Origin: an uncultured Lachnospiraceae bacterium
GTDB lineage: Bacteria; Bacillota; Clostridia; Lachnospirales; Lachnospiraceae
DNA: 14,803 nt
NCBI GenBank assembly: GCA_910585765.1
Contig: CAJUES010000074.1
Span: 1 to 14,803, forward strand
Direction of reading: 5' to 3'
In this document: positions 5,916-14,155 of the stretch, one piece after another
Position numbering within the stretch: the first letter of the stretch is position 1
Layout of the letters: each line of letters opens with the position of its first letter
Notes under the pieces: generated by a model
Seen by the model: only the letters and a program-made list of their open reading frames with translations
The model's database searches: none
Told to the model about the DNA's origin: nothing
Position numbers and translations under genes: made by a program

Positions 5916-8900
5916 ATGAAGCTTAACTTATCAGGAACCTGGCAGTTTGCACTGGACGGGGAGAAGGCGGGGATCCGACAGGAATTTTTCAAAAAAACGT
6001 CATTTGGTGACACGATCGACCTGCCGACGACGACTGCCGAGGCAAAGAAGGGCGAGAGGGGCACGGAGCGCGCTGCGGGATATCTGACAGAGACGTATCA
6101 CTTTGAGGGATATGCCTGGTATCTGCAAACGATCGAGATCCCGGAGGCGGAGCGGGGAAAACGGTTCTTTTTCTCCATGGAGCGGACCAGAAAGTCGACG
6201 GTGTGGGTGGACGGCGTGCCGGCTGGGCATTTTGAGAGTTTCTATGCGGCGCACCGCTACGAGCTGTCAAAGTGGCTCACGCCCGGAATGCACACGCTTG
6301 TCGTGATGACGGACAACACGGATTATATCTCAAAAGGCGGTCATATGACTTCGCCGGACACGCAGACAAACTGGAACGGCATTCTGGGAGAGATTTTCCT
6401 GGAATCCGTCGAGGATATCGCGATCGATCAGATGGGACTCTATCCGTCCAGGAAGGAGAAAGATGTGGAGATCCGCCTGCAGCTCTCCCATGACAGCGCG
6501 CTCGATGGCATCCGGGTCAGCGCAGGCTGCCGGCTGACGAAACTCAGGATGAAGGAGGGCAGGGATTTCGAGCACTTTGAGCCGCTGTATACACAGGCGG
6601 TGGAGACGCGCAGGGAGTGGACCGCACAGGGCAAAGGGCAGGATCTGCCGTATAGGATCGAGACGCTGGAGGATTTGCCGGAGAAAATCTACGAGGTTTC
6701 TGCCCTGGACACCAGGCTGACGCTCAGATACCCGCTGGGGGAGCAGGCGAGGGAGTGGGATGAGTACGATCCCTGCGTCTATGAGCTGACAGTCCGCATC
6801 CTGCGCGGCGGCAGTGTGCTCTGCGAGCGGACAAGCCACTTCGGACTGCGCGAGTTTACACACGATGAACTGAAACTGTACTGCAACGACAAGGAGATCT
6901 TCCTGCGCGGCACGCACGACGGCATGAGCTTCCCGCTGACGGGCTATGCCCCGATGGATCTCGATTCGTGGCTCCGGGTGTACGGCACCAGCAAGGAGTA
7001 CGGGCTCAACCACTACCGGTATCACACCTGCTGTCCGCCGAAAGCGGCGTTTCTGGCGGCGTCATACCTTGGCATCTATGTGCAGGCTGAACTGGCATTC
7101 TGGGGTTCCATCTACGAGGCGGGGGACGAGAACTACGACCGGGAGCAGCAGGAATTCCTGCTGCAGGAGGGGATCCGCGCGCTCGACGCGTTCGGCGATC
7201 TGCCGTCGTACTTTGGCATGAGCATGGGGAACGAGCTGTGGGGCAGCAAGGCGGAGATCAACCGGATCATGGGTGTGCTCAAGGCGCATGACGACCGCCA
7301 CCTGTACACACAGGGGAGCAACAACCATCAGTTTGTGCCCTCCGTACTCCCGAACGACGATTTTTTCAGCGGCGTGCGTTTCTCCACACACCGCCTCTTC
7401 CGCGGCTCCTATGCGATGTGCGATGCGCCGCTTGGATTTGTGCAGACACAGAGACCGGGCGCATACTGGGATTACGATGAGATGATATCGCCCGCCGGGA
7501 TCACGGGGAGTGAGTCTTCCAAAGGCGGAACGATACAGATCCAGTACGGCACAGGCATCAAGGAGGTGGAAGTCGGAGAGGGTGAGCAGGAAGTGATCCC
7601 GCATGTCCCGGTGGTCTCGCACGAGATCGGACAGTACGAGTTCACGCCTGATTTCCACGAGATCGAGCGGTACACAGGCGTCCTGCAGCCCGAGAATATG
7701 AAGATATTTCGCGAACGCATGGAGGAAAAGGGGCTTCTAGGCTACGCTGACGACTACTTCCGCGCGTCGGGAAAGCTGGCGGCGGCGTGCTATAAGCTTG
7801 AGCTCGAGGCAGCGATGCGCAGTGCGAACCTGAGCGGATTCCAGCTGCTCGACATCAAGGATTTCCCGGGGCAGGGAACGGCGCTTGTGGGGATCATGAA
7901 TGCGTTTCAGATCAACAAGGGCGCCATCGCGCGGACAGACTGGCGCATGTTCTGCTCCGACGCGGTGCTCCTGCCGACGCTGGACAGCTTTGTGATGCGG
8001 GGCGGAGACTGCATCCGCAGCGAGGTGAAGCTGCGGTATTACCGCCCGGAGGGACTGACAAATGTACGGCTGCAAGCAGTCTGGCTGCTCAAAAAGCAGG
8101 CGGCTGGGGACATGGAACATAGGAAAAGGCGGACAGAAAGGCAGCCGGAGGATGGGCAGAATGCAAGATGGCAAAAATCTGCGGCAGACAGCGATGCGGG
8201 ACTTTGCGGGACTGCGGTTCAGGCGCGGGACTGTGCGGATGTAACAGGAAGAGGGCTTCTGACACTGGGAACGATCGCGCTGAAAGTGCCGGAGTGCGAA
8301 AATAATGCAGTGTATACCCTGCGTTTTTCGCTGACCAGCGACAACGCGGAGGACATTGTGAATGAATACGATATATTTATATATGAAGACAAAAAAGATG
8401 CCATAGGCAAAACGGTTGGGGAGGATTTCGGATCTGGGAAAACGTCTGGGAAGAAGACGCCGCGGACATCCGATCAGGATCGTACGGATGCATCCGGCGG
8501 CAGTGACGCGCCGGACCAGGACCAGAAGTTCCAAGGTAACAAGCCCGGAGCAGTATACATCACAAGCGACACCGACACCGCGTTGGAGGAGTGCGGCAAG
8601 GGCGCGTCTGTGTTGTTGTTCGTGAAGCCGGACAGCACGCTTCCGGACAGCCGTCTAAAGGGAGAGTACTGCACCGATTTCTGGTGTTATCCGATGTTCC
8701 GCTCGATCTCGGAGGGGGCGGGCAAGCCAGTTCCCGTCGGGACGATGGGACTGCTGATCGATACGGATCACCCGGCGCTTGCGGGGTTTGTGTGCGAGGA
8801 GTACACGACAGCGCAGTGGTATCAGATCGTCATGCACTCCCGGCCCAGGATCCTGGACAGCACCGAGGAGACGAAAGATATCAAGCCCATCGTGCGTATG

Positions 8901-9089
8901 ATGGACAACTTTGAGCGCAATCACAACCTGGGGCTCATCTATGAAGTGGAGCGCGAAAACGGGAAAATGCTCATCTGCGAGGCGGATCTTCTGACTCTGC
9001 GCAGCGAGTACCCGGAGGCGGACTGTCTGTACCGGAGCCTGGTGGACTATGTACAGTCGGAAAAGTTTTTGCGGCGGGATAAACAGTAA
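5916..9089 (+). CDS. GH2-family glycoside hydrolase, specificity unknown
   Basis: A 1057-residue enzyme of glycoside hydrolase family 2, which retains anomeric configuration and includes beta-galactosidases, beta-glucuronidases and beta-mannosidases. Residues 1 to about 200 form the sugar-binding jelly-roll (NLSGTWQFALDG; TNWNGILGEIFLE), about 205-325 an immunoglobulin-like domain, and about 330-690 the catalytic barrel. The predicted acid/base is E440 in SMGNELWGS and the nucleophile E570 in SHEIGQYEF. SHEIGQ and the nearby FQLLDIKDFPGQGTA stretch suggest a subgroup apart from LacZ and UidA, so I give no substrate. There is no signal peptide, so it probably acts in the cytoplasm on imported oligosaccharides. 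Two hydrophilic insertions (about 727-778 and 824-876) interrupt the C-terminal beta-rich part. AAAGGA lies 9 bases before ATG 5916. No sugar transporter or regulator adjoins it. Confidence 0.85.
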   Translation: MKLNLSGTWQFALDGEKAGIRQEFFKKTSFGDTIDLPTTTAEAKKGERGTERAAGYLTETYHFEGYAWYLQTIEIPEAERGKRFFFSMERTRKSTVWVDGVPAGHFESFYAAHRYELSKWLTPGMHTLVVMTDNTDYISKGGHMTSPDTQTNWNGILGEIFLESVEDIAIDQMGLYPSRKEKDVEIRLQLSHDSALDGIRVSAGCRLTKLRMKEGRDFEHFEPLYTQAVETRREWTAQGKGQDLPYRIETLEDLPEKIYEVSALDTRLTLRYPLGEQAREWDEYDPCVYELTVRILRGGSVLCERTSHFGLREFTHDELKLYCNDKEIFLRGTHDGMSFPLTGYAPMDLDSWLRVYGTSKEYGLNHYRYHTCCPPKAAFLAASYLGIYVQAELAFWGSIYEAGDENYDREQQEFLLQEGIRALDAFGDLPSYFGMSMGNELWGSKAEINRIMGVLKAHDDRHLYTQGSNNHQFVPSVLPNDDFFSGVRFSTHRLFRGSYAMCDAPLGFVQTQRPGAYWDYDEMISPAGITGSESSKGGTIQIQYGTGIKEVEVGEGEQEVIPHVPVVSHEIGQYEFTPDFHEIERYTGVLQPENMKIFRERMEEKGLLGYADDYFRASGKLAAACYKLELEAAMRSANLSGFQLLDIKDFPGQGTALVGIMNAFQINKGAIARTDWRMFCSDAVLLPTLDSFVMRGGDCIRSEVKLRYYRPEGLTNVRLQAVWLLKKQAAGDMEHRKRRTERQPEDGQNARWQKSAADSDAGLCGTAVQARDCADVTGRGLLTLGTIALKVPECENNAVYTLRFSLTSDNAEDIVNEYDIFIYEDKKDAIGKTVGEDFGSGKTSGKKTPRTSDQDRTDASGGSDAPDQDQKFQGNKPGAVYITSDTDTALEECGKGASVLLFVKPDSTLPDSRLKGEYCTDFWCYPMFRSISEGAGKPVPVGTMGLLIDTDHPALAGFVCEEYTTAQWYQIVMHSRPRILDSTEETKDIKPIVRMMDNFERNHNLGLIYEVERENGKMLICEADLLTLRSEYPEADCLYRSLVDYVQSEKFLRRDKQ

Positions 9090-9112
9090 CAGCACAAAGC
9101 TGCAGGGAGCGG

Positions 9113-9141
9113 TTGATTTTATCAGCATGTCCACATATAAT
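9113..9141 (+). promoter_or_regulatory. Sigma-A promoter for cca
   Basis: TTGATT (9113-9118), 17-base spacer, TATAAT (9136-9141), with a predicted start near 9148 and a leader of about 41 bases. The GH2 gene ends 24 bases upstream with no clear terminator between, so read-through may add to this promoter. Confidence 0.8.
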
Positions 9142-9188
9142 AGGAAGGTGAAGGAACGGTGCAGAATTGAGAAGAGGGAGAATCGTAC

Positions 9189-10520
9189 ATGACACAGATA
9201 CATTTACCAGATAGAGTCAGGTATATCATAGCAAAGCTTGAGGCGGCGGGATACGAGGCGTACGCAGTCGGCGGCTGCGTCAGGGATTCCCTGCTCGGGC
9301 GCAAGCCAAACGATTGGGATGTGACCACCTCGGCGAAACCGCAGCAGATCAAGGCGGTATTCCGTCACACGATCGATACCGGCATACAGCACGGTACGGT
9401 GACGGTCATGCTCGACCGCGAGGGGTTTGAGGTGACGACCTACCGGATCGACGGCGAGTACGAGGACAGCCGCCACCCGAAGGAAGTCATCTTCACGGCG
9501 AATCTGATCGAGGATCTGAAACGCAGGGATTTCACGATCAATGCCTTTGCCTACAATGACCAAAGCGGCATCGTCGACGCGTTTGACGGCATGGAGGATC
9601 TGGAAAGAGGCGTTATCCGATGTGTCGGCGAGGCTGCGGAGCGGTTTGGAGAGGATGCGCTCCGCATGCTGCGGGCAGTGCGCTTCTCGGCGCAGCTGGG
9701 GTTCTCGATCGCGCAGGAGACGCGCGCTGCCATCAGGGAGCTTGCGCCCAGCCTCTCGCACATCAGCGCGGAGCGCATACAGGCGGAGCTGGTGAAGCTG
9801 CTATTGTCAGCGCATCCGGATTATATGCGCGATGCCTGTGAGCTGGGGATCACGGCAGTCGTGCTGCCCGAGCTGGACGCCGCATTTGCAACACAGCAGC
9901 ACAATCCACATCATCAGTATACAGTCGGGGAACATCTCATGCAGTGCCTTCTGCACACGAGAGCCGACAGGAGTCTGCGGATCGCCGCGCTCCTGCACGA
10001 CATCGGGAAACCGCTGGTCAGGACGACTGACGAGGAGGGCATCGATCATTTTTACGGGCATGTGGAGGAGAGTGAGCGGATGGCGCTCGATATCCTAAAG
10101 CGGCTGAAATTTGACAACGACACCATCGATAAGGTGCAGAAGTATGTCAGGTATCACGACTACAAGCCGGAGCCGGATGCGAGGTCTGTGCGGCGCGCCG
10201 TCAACAAGATCGGCGAGGCGTATTTTCCGCAGGTGCTGGAGATCAGGCGAGCGGACGCGCTGGCACAGAGCAGCTGCCAGCGCGCGGAAAAGCTTGCGCG
10301 CATCGACGAGACAGCGCGGCTCTATGCGGAGATCATGGCGAAGAACCAGTGCATCTCGCTAAGGACGCTGGAGATCACAGGAAATGACCTGATCGCGCTC
10401 GGCGTGCCGAAGGGAAGGCGGATCGGGGAGATCTTAAACCGGCTTCTCGACGACGTTCTGCAGGAGCCGGAAAACAATGTGCACGAATATTTGATAGAAA
10501 AAGCAAAAGATATGTTGTAG
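9189..10520 (+). CDS. cca: CCA-adding tRNA nucleotidyltransferase with HD domain
   Basis: This enzyme adds or repairs the 3'-terminal CCA of tRNAs from CTP and ATP without a nucleic acid template. The 443-residue protein shows class II features: GGCVRD (28-33), the metal-binding aspartates D42 and D44 in NDWDVTT, the KRRDFTINAFAY block (111-122), and the nucleotide-selecting EDALR (155-159) within ERFGEDALRMLRAVRF. After the tRNA-binding body comes an HD domain with H249 in YTVGEHL and H270-D271 in ALLHDIGK; such domains often give phosphodiesterase or phosphatase activity. The length fits the HD-containing bacterial subgroup. GAGGGAG stands 8 bases before ATG 9189. A poly(A) polymerase is the main alternative in this superfamily, but in Firmicutes a single copy of this form is normally Cca. 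Confidence 0.93.
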   Translation: MTQIHLPDRVRYIIAKLEAAGYEAYAVGGCVRDSLLGRKPNDWDVTTSAKPQQIKAVFRHTIDTGIQHGTVTVMLDREGFEVTTYRIDGEYEDSRHPKEVIFTANLIEDLKRRDFTINAFAYNDQSGIVDAFDGMEDLERGVIRCVGEAAERFGEDALRMLRAVRFSAQLGFSIAQETRAAIRELAPSLSHISAERIQAELVKLLLSAHPDYMRDACELGITAVVLPELDAAFATQQHNPHHQYTVGEHLMQCLLHTRADRSLRIAALLHDIGKPLVRTTDEEGIDHFYGHVEESERMALDILKRLKFDNDTIDKVQKYVRYHDYKPEPDARSVRRAVNKIGEAYFPQVLEIRRADALAQSSCQRAEKLARIDETARLYAEIMAKNQCISLRTLEITGNDLIALGVPKGRRIGEILNRLLDDVLQEPENNVHEYLIEKAKDML

Positions 10521-10540
10521 AAAGAAGAGGAATAAACGAT

Positions 10541-10623
10541 CCCCCTCCCACATAGGATAGAATAAGCCGCGAAGAATAAGCCGCGACAGAATCAATCATT
10601 ATCTGTGTGGAGGGGGTTTTTTT
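10541..10623 (+). promoter_or_regulatory. Long leader hairpin overlapping the ribosome-binding site of the CotS-like gene
   Basis: CCCCCTCC (10541-10548) pairs with GGAGGGGG (10609-10616); after a one-base bulge CACA (10549-10552) pairs with TGTG (10604-10607), and GATAG (10556-10560) can extend it with TTATC (10599-10603). Seven T residues follow (10617-10623) and then the GTG start. The shape is that of a terminator for cca, but the 3' arm also carries GGAGG, the only ribosome-binding site for the next gene, 10 bases from its start. The loop of about 38 bases holds a 14-bp tandem repeat. It may be a regulated leader or simply a terminator shared with the next gene. Confidence 0.7.
10559..10586 (+). 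repeat. Perfect 14-bp tandem duplication in the leader loop
   Basis: AGAATAAGCCGCGA occurs twice head to tail (10559-10572, 10573-10586). It occupies the apical part of the hairpin that covers the ribosome-binding site of the downstream gene, and both CGCG tracts could pair with one another as an inner stem. Confidence 0.85.
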
Positions 10624-11613
10624 GTGAATGACAAGGCAGTGAATGTGCTGGAACAGTATGATGTGACGATCAACCGCACTTTCAAGGGGCGTGGAACCAT
10701 AATCTGTGATACGCAGCAGGGCATGCGTGTGCTCAAAGAATATCGGGGAAGGACGGAGAAGCTCGAGCTTTTGTACCAGCTGCAGGGAAGGCTGAACGAC
10801 AGCCTCAGGACAGACACGCTGATCCGCAACAGGGAGGGGGCGCTGTTCGTGAAGGACATCGACAACAGCATCTACATATTGGAGGAGCAGGTTGAGGGGA
10901 AAGAGTGCAGCTATAAGAGCGAGGAGGACATCGTAAAGGCGTTCAGCGCCATGGCAAAGCTCCACCTGAAATTTATGATACCGGCGTCTGAGCACACGTA
11001 CACGATGCCCGTCTTTTTCTACGCTGACGAGATGGAAAAGCATACGATGGAGTGCAGGCGGGTCAAAAATTATCTAAAGAAGCTGCGCAACAAGACGGAT
11101 TTCGAGCGGGCGCTCCTGCAGGAGTATGACTATTTCCTCGACAGGGCGGTCGACGTGACGAGGCGCGCGAAGGAGGAGTCCAGGGCAGAATATGAGGCGT
11201 ACGTGAACAGCAACGGTCTGTACTGCCACGGCGACTACCAGTATCACAATGTCGTTTTCGGAAAGGGGAGCGGCGGAGCGTACACGGGCATCATCAACCT
11301 CGAGCATTTCGCCCATGATTCGGGGGCGCGCGATTTTTATCTGTTATTTCGCAAAATTTCGGAGAAATGTGACTGGTCGGCAGAGATGGCGCAGAGTATG
11401 CTCGACGCGTACCAGAACCGCAGGGTGTTTCCGCCGATCGAGTGGAGAAGCCTGTGCCTGCGGCTCGCGTATCCTGAGAAATTCTGGAAGATCGTCAACT
11501 TTTACTACAATTCGAGAAAATCGTGGATGCCAAACCGCAATTATGACAAGTTAGAGAGCCTTGTCCGGCAGGAGAAAAATAAGGAAAAGCTGTTAAACAA
11601 GTTCTTTGCATGA
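10624..11613 (+). CDS. CotS-like spore-coat protein, aminoglycoside-phosphotransferase/kinase fold
   Basis: A 329-residue protein of the CotS/APH kinase-fold group, whose sporulation members are assembled into the spore coat. The N-lobe has a candidate ATP lysine (K38, VLKEY). The C-lobe has the catalytic-loop motif CHGDYQYHN with H202, D204 and N209. Where kinases carry the metal-binding aspartate after this loop (usually IDFD or IDWE), this one reads GIINLEHF with N225, which may reduce or abolish catalysis. The C-terminal LAYPEKFWKIVNFYYNSRKSW segment (about 282-302) fits my recollection of clostridial CotS relatives. The likely start is GTG 10624, served by GGAGG in the leader hairpin; GTG 10639 is an alternative. 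The CotS assignment is moderate; a role in sporulation is inferred from family. Confidence 0.72.
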   Translation: MNDKAVNVLEQYDVTINRTFKGRGTIICDTQQGMRVLKEYRGRTEKLELLYQLQGRLNDSLRTDTLIRNREGALFVKDIDNSIYILEEQVEGKECSYKSEEDIVKAFSAMAKLHLKFMIPASEHTYTMPVFFYADEMEKHTMECRRVKNYLKKLRNKTDFERALLQEYDYFLDRAVDVTRRAKEESRAEYEAYVNSNGLYCHGDYQYHNVVFGKGSGGAYTGIINLEHFAHDSGARDFYLLFRKISEKCDWSAEMAQSMLDAYQNRRVFPPIEWRSLCLRLAYPEKFWKIVNFYYNSRKSWMPNRNYDKLESLVRQEKNKEKLLNKFFA

Positions 11614-11618
11614 AGGGG

Positions 11619-11647
11619 TTGTAACAGCGTGCAAAAAAATATATAAT
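11619..11647 (+). promoter_or_regulatory. Sigma-A promoter for the amidase-lipoprotein operon
   Basis: TTGTAA (11619-11624), 17-base spacer, TATAAT (11642-11647), with A-rich sequence just before the -10. The predicted start near 11654 gives a leader of about 60 bases before ATG 11714. Confidence 0.75.
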
Positions 11648-11713
11648 AGGTTTACGATAACGTGAAAAGACAGCTGGAAACAGATTGGATGAAATAGGAT
11701 GAGGAGTTGTGTG

Positions 11714-12541
11714 ATGGTGGACAATAAGATAAAACTTGCCCTGGTGCAGCCGCAGATCGAATGGGAGGAGAAGGAGCGCAATTACGCCAGCGCCGGGAAA
11801 TGGATCGGGGAAGCTGTGCGGCAGGGGGCGGAGGCGGTGTTTTTTCCGGAGATGAGCTTCACGGGCTTTTCCATGAATACGGAGATCACAGGAGAAAAGG
11901 ATGCGCGGACGATAGAACACATGAGCGCACTGGCGCGGCAGCATCACGTCAGTGTCGGCTTCGGGTGGGTGAAGGACTGCGTGGAGACATGCGGAAAGTG
12001 CGAGAACCACTATACGATCGTGGACAGCGCGGGGGAGGTGCTGTCTGACTATGCAAAGCTCCACCCGTTTTCCTACTCGGGGGAGGATCTTCGGTTCCAG
12101 GGCGGCAGCGCGCTGGCGCACTTTGCGTTGCGGGGCATCCCGTGCAGCAGCTTTATCTGCTATGATCTGCGTTTTCCAGAGGTTTTTCAGGCGGCTTCCA
12201 GGAGAGCGCATATGATCATCGTGCCGGCAAACTGGCCGGCGAAGCGCAGGGATCACTGGCGGACCCTTCTGCGGGCGCGCGCCATCGAAAATCAGGTCTA
12301 TATCCTCGCGGTCAACTGTGTCGGCGAGATCGGCGGCATCTCATATACAGGTGACAGCTGCGTGATCGGTCCTGACGGGGATGCAAGGGCGGAGCTGTCG
12401 GGGACGGAGGGCATGATCGTGTGGGAGCTTTCGGATGACGTGGAGCGGCTGCGCAGGGAATTTCCGGTAAAGAAGGACAGGAGAGAGACGTTTTACGCGG
12501 GGCTGCTGAGCGGAGCCGGCGAGAGCGGGGATTTGGTATGA
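11714..12541 (+). CDS. Nitrilase-superfamily carbon-nitrogen hydrolase (omega-amidase-like)
   Basis: The nitrilase superfamily hydrolyses amides or nitriles through a Glu-Lys-Cys triad. In this 275-residue protein the triad is E46 (FFPEMSFTGF), K115 (DYAKLHPFS) and C149 (FICYDLRFPE), with a second glutamate E124 in SGED. CYDLRFPEVF and ANWPAKRRDHW followed by RARAIENQ are most like the Nit2/YafV omega-amidases that hydrolyse alpha-ketoglutaramate and related amides, repairing products of glutamine transamination. Substrate cannot be fixed from sequence. ATG 11714 is preferred because GAGGAG lies 7 bases upstream; an in-frame ATG at 11699 overlaps that site. The next gene begins 13 bases after the stop, so the two are probably cotranscribed. 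No signal peptide; cytoplasmic. Confidence 0.85.
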   Translation: MVDNKIKLALVQPQIEWEEKERNYASAGKWIGEAVRQGAEAVFFPEMSFTGFSMNTEITGEKDARTIEHMSALARQHHVSVGFGWVKDCVETCGKCENHYTIVDSAGEVLSDYAKLHPFSYSGEDLRFQGGSALAHFALRGIPCSSFICYDLRFPEVFQAASRRAHMIIVPANWPAKRRDHWRTLLRARAIENQVYILAVNCVGEIGGISYTGDSCVIGPDGDARAELSGTEGMIVWELSDDVERLRREFPVKKDRRETFYAGLLSGAGESGDLV

Positions 12542-12554
12542 GAGGAAATGCAGG

Positions 12555-14066
12555 ATGAGAAAGGGAATGATGAGGTACATAATGGCGGCAGTGCTTGTGC
12601 TGGCTGCCGTCACGTTGACGGGGTGTTCGCAGAATGCGGGACCTTTCATGGCGCTTTTGACCAACACGGGCACGTCGGACGACGGCGCAGATCTGGCTGT
12701 GGAGCAGGAGACGGCGGCGGATGTGTTCAGCCGCAGCGGGATCTATGACTCCGAGGATGCCGCGGTCGTGGTCAAAAAGGATCTGGAGGCAGGGACGGTA
12801 CAGTTTCAGAATATCGCGACCTCGCGCCGCTACACGCTGACGTACGACGGCACGACGACGGTGTACGACAAGAATGACCAGGCGCTTTCCATGGAGCAGC
12901 TCAAGGAGGGCAGCGTCGTCACAGTGCGCTTTTACAAGCCCAGAAAGGCGCTTGCCTATGTGAAGGAGAACCCGGACTGCGTCAGCTACAGTAACGTGCG
13001 CAGCTACAGCATGGATCTGCGAAAGGGTACGATCGCGATCGGGGACGAGCTCTACAACATCAGCGGCCACGTCGTTGTCGTGTCGGACGGCAGGGAGGCG
13101 GATATGATGGAAGTCAACCAGATGGACGTGCTCAGCGTGTGGGGCTACAAAAATATGATCTACGGCATCAACGTCGAGAAAGGGCATGGATATCTGCGTC
13201 TCCAGAACGAGGATTATTTCGTGAATGGCTGGATCGATGTCGGGGACAGCGTGATCCGGAAAGTAGCGCAGGACATGCTGCTGGTCGTCCCGGAGGGGAC
13301 GCATACGGTCACTGTCAGCAACAAGGGCAGCAGCGCCACACAGGAGATCACGTTTGCCAGAAACGAGGAGATGGCGTGGGATCTGGGAGAGGTCGAGATC
13401 ACGGTCGTCCAGAAAGGGACGGTGATCTTCACACTGACGCCGGCTACGGCGAAGGTGTACATCGACGGCAGGGAGGTCAATGTGTCAAAGCCTGTCGAGA
13501 TCGAGTACGGTCTTCACCAGATGCGCATCACGGCAGACGGGTATGACACTGTCGCGCAGTATATCAGGGTGGCGGAACCTTCCGCAAGCGTCGCCGTGGA
13601 GCTCGAAAAGAGCGAGGAGGAGACAGAGGAGGCATCATCGGAAAAGGCATCGGAAAAAGAGTCGGACAGGAAAGATGACGACGACGATGAGGACGAGGAT
13701 GACGAGGAGACGACGACAAACAAAAAATACCAGTCAAAGCCTTTGGATGACGAGGACGAGGAGGAACCCGATGAGGAGGAGTCCTCGGACAAAAAGACGG
13801 ACGGGAAGGACGACGACAAAAAGGACGAGGTCGTCTCATCAAAAGGGAAATACAAGGTGTACATCGATGCGCCGGACGGCGTCGAGGCGTATCTCGACGG
13901 CAGTTATATCGGCGTGACGCCGGTCAGCTTCAACAAGGTTCCCGGCAGCTGCGTGGTGACGCTCAGAAAGTCCGGATATCAGCCCAGAAGCTACACACTG
14001 CAGATCGACGAGGAGGAGAAGGACATCAATTATTCCTTTACGGACCTGATCAAGCTTGACGAGTAG
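12555..14066 (+). CDS. PEGA-domain lipoprotein with long acidic linker
   Basis: A 503-residue predicted surface lipoprotein of unknown role. A basic start and hydrophobic helix lead to the lipobox LTGC with C24 as the lipid-anchored residue. Residues about 50-210 are a globular region I do not recognise. A PEGA-like beta repeat follows (about 213-285, with VVPEGTHTVTV), then a clearer PEGA domain (289-345, with VYIDGREV and GLHQMRITADGY), a highly acidic Asp/Glu/Lys/Ser linker (about 349-430) and a last PEGA domain (433-490, with AYLDGSYIGVTPV and VTLRKSGYQ). PEGA domains are common in surface-layer or envelope proteins and are thought to bind cell-wall or protein partners. The acidic linker could span the peptidoglycan or bind cations. 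It sits 13 bases behind the amidase gene, so it shares that promoter. Confidence 0.82.
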   Translation: MRKGMMRYIMAAVLVLAAVTLTGCSQNAGPFMALLTNTGTSDDGADLAVEQETAADVFSRSGIYDSEDAAVVVKKDLEAGTVQFQNIATSRRYTLTYDGTTTVYDKNDQALSMEQLKEGSVVTVRFYKPRKALAYVKENPDCVSYSNVRSYSMDLRKGTIAIGDELYNISGHVVVVSDGREADMMEVNQMDVLSVWGYKNMIYGINVEKGHGYLRLQNEDYFVNGWIDVGDSVIRKVAQDMLLVVPEGTHTVTVSNKGSSATQEITFARNEEMAWDLGEVEITVVQKGTVIFTLTPATAKVYIDGREVNVSKPVEIEYGLHQMRITADGYDTVAQYIRVAEPSASVAVELEKSEEETEEASSEKASEKESDRKDDDDDEDEDDEETTTNKKYQSKPLDDEDEEEPDEEESSDKKTDGKDDDKKDEVVSSKGKYKVYIDAPDGVEAYLDGSYIGVTPVSFNKVPGSCVVTLRKSGYQPRSYTLQIDEEEKDINYSFTDLIKLDE

Positions 14067-14092
14067 GAAAAAATACGGGAAATTTACCAAAA

Positions 14093-14124
14093 CCTATAAA
14101 AATCAGCAAATTTTAGGCTTTTTT
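14093..14124 (+). terminator. Weak intrinsic terminator after the PEGA gene
   Basis: CCTA-t-AAA (14093-14100) pairs with TTTTAGG (14111-14117) around a 10-base loop, followed by C and six T residues. The stem is short and AT-rich, so termination may be partial. It ends two bases before the hup -35 box. Confidence 0.45.
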
Positions 14125-14126
14125 CC

Positions 14127-14155
14127 TTGACAAACAAACGCTTTTCGCCTATAAA
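14127..14155 (+). promoter_or_regulatory. Strong sigma-A promoter for hup
   Basis: TTGACA (14127-14132), 17-base spacer, TATAAA (14150-14155), predicted start near 14162. A consensus -35 and optimal spacing fit an abundant nucleoid protein. The -10 lies inside a palindrome. Confidence 0.85.

Noticed and set aside
11605..11638. TTTGCATG / CGTGCAAA inverted repeat at the end of the CotS-like gene as a terminator
   Set aside because: On the plus strand no T-run follows it (A residues do), and it overlaps the promoter at 11619-11647.
13514..13864. Long reverse-strand reading frame very rich in serine
   Set aside because: It is the complement of the Asp/Glu-rich linker codons of the PEGA gene (GAC/GAG/GAT read backward give TCC/TCG/TCA types) and has no ribosome site.
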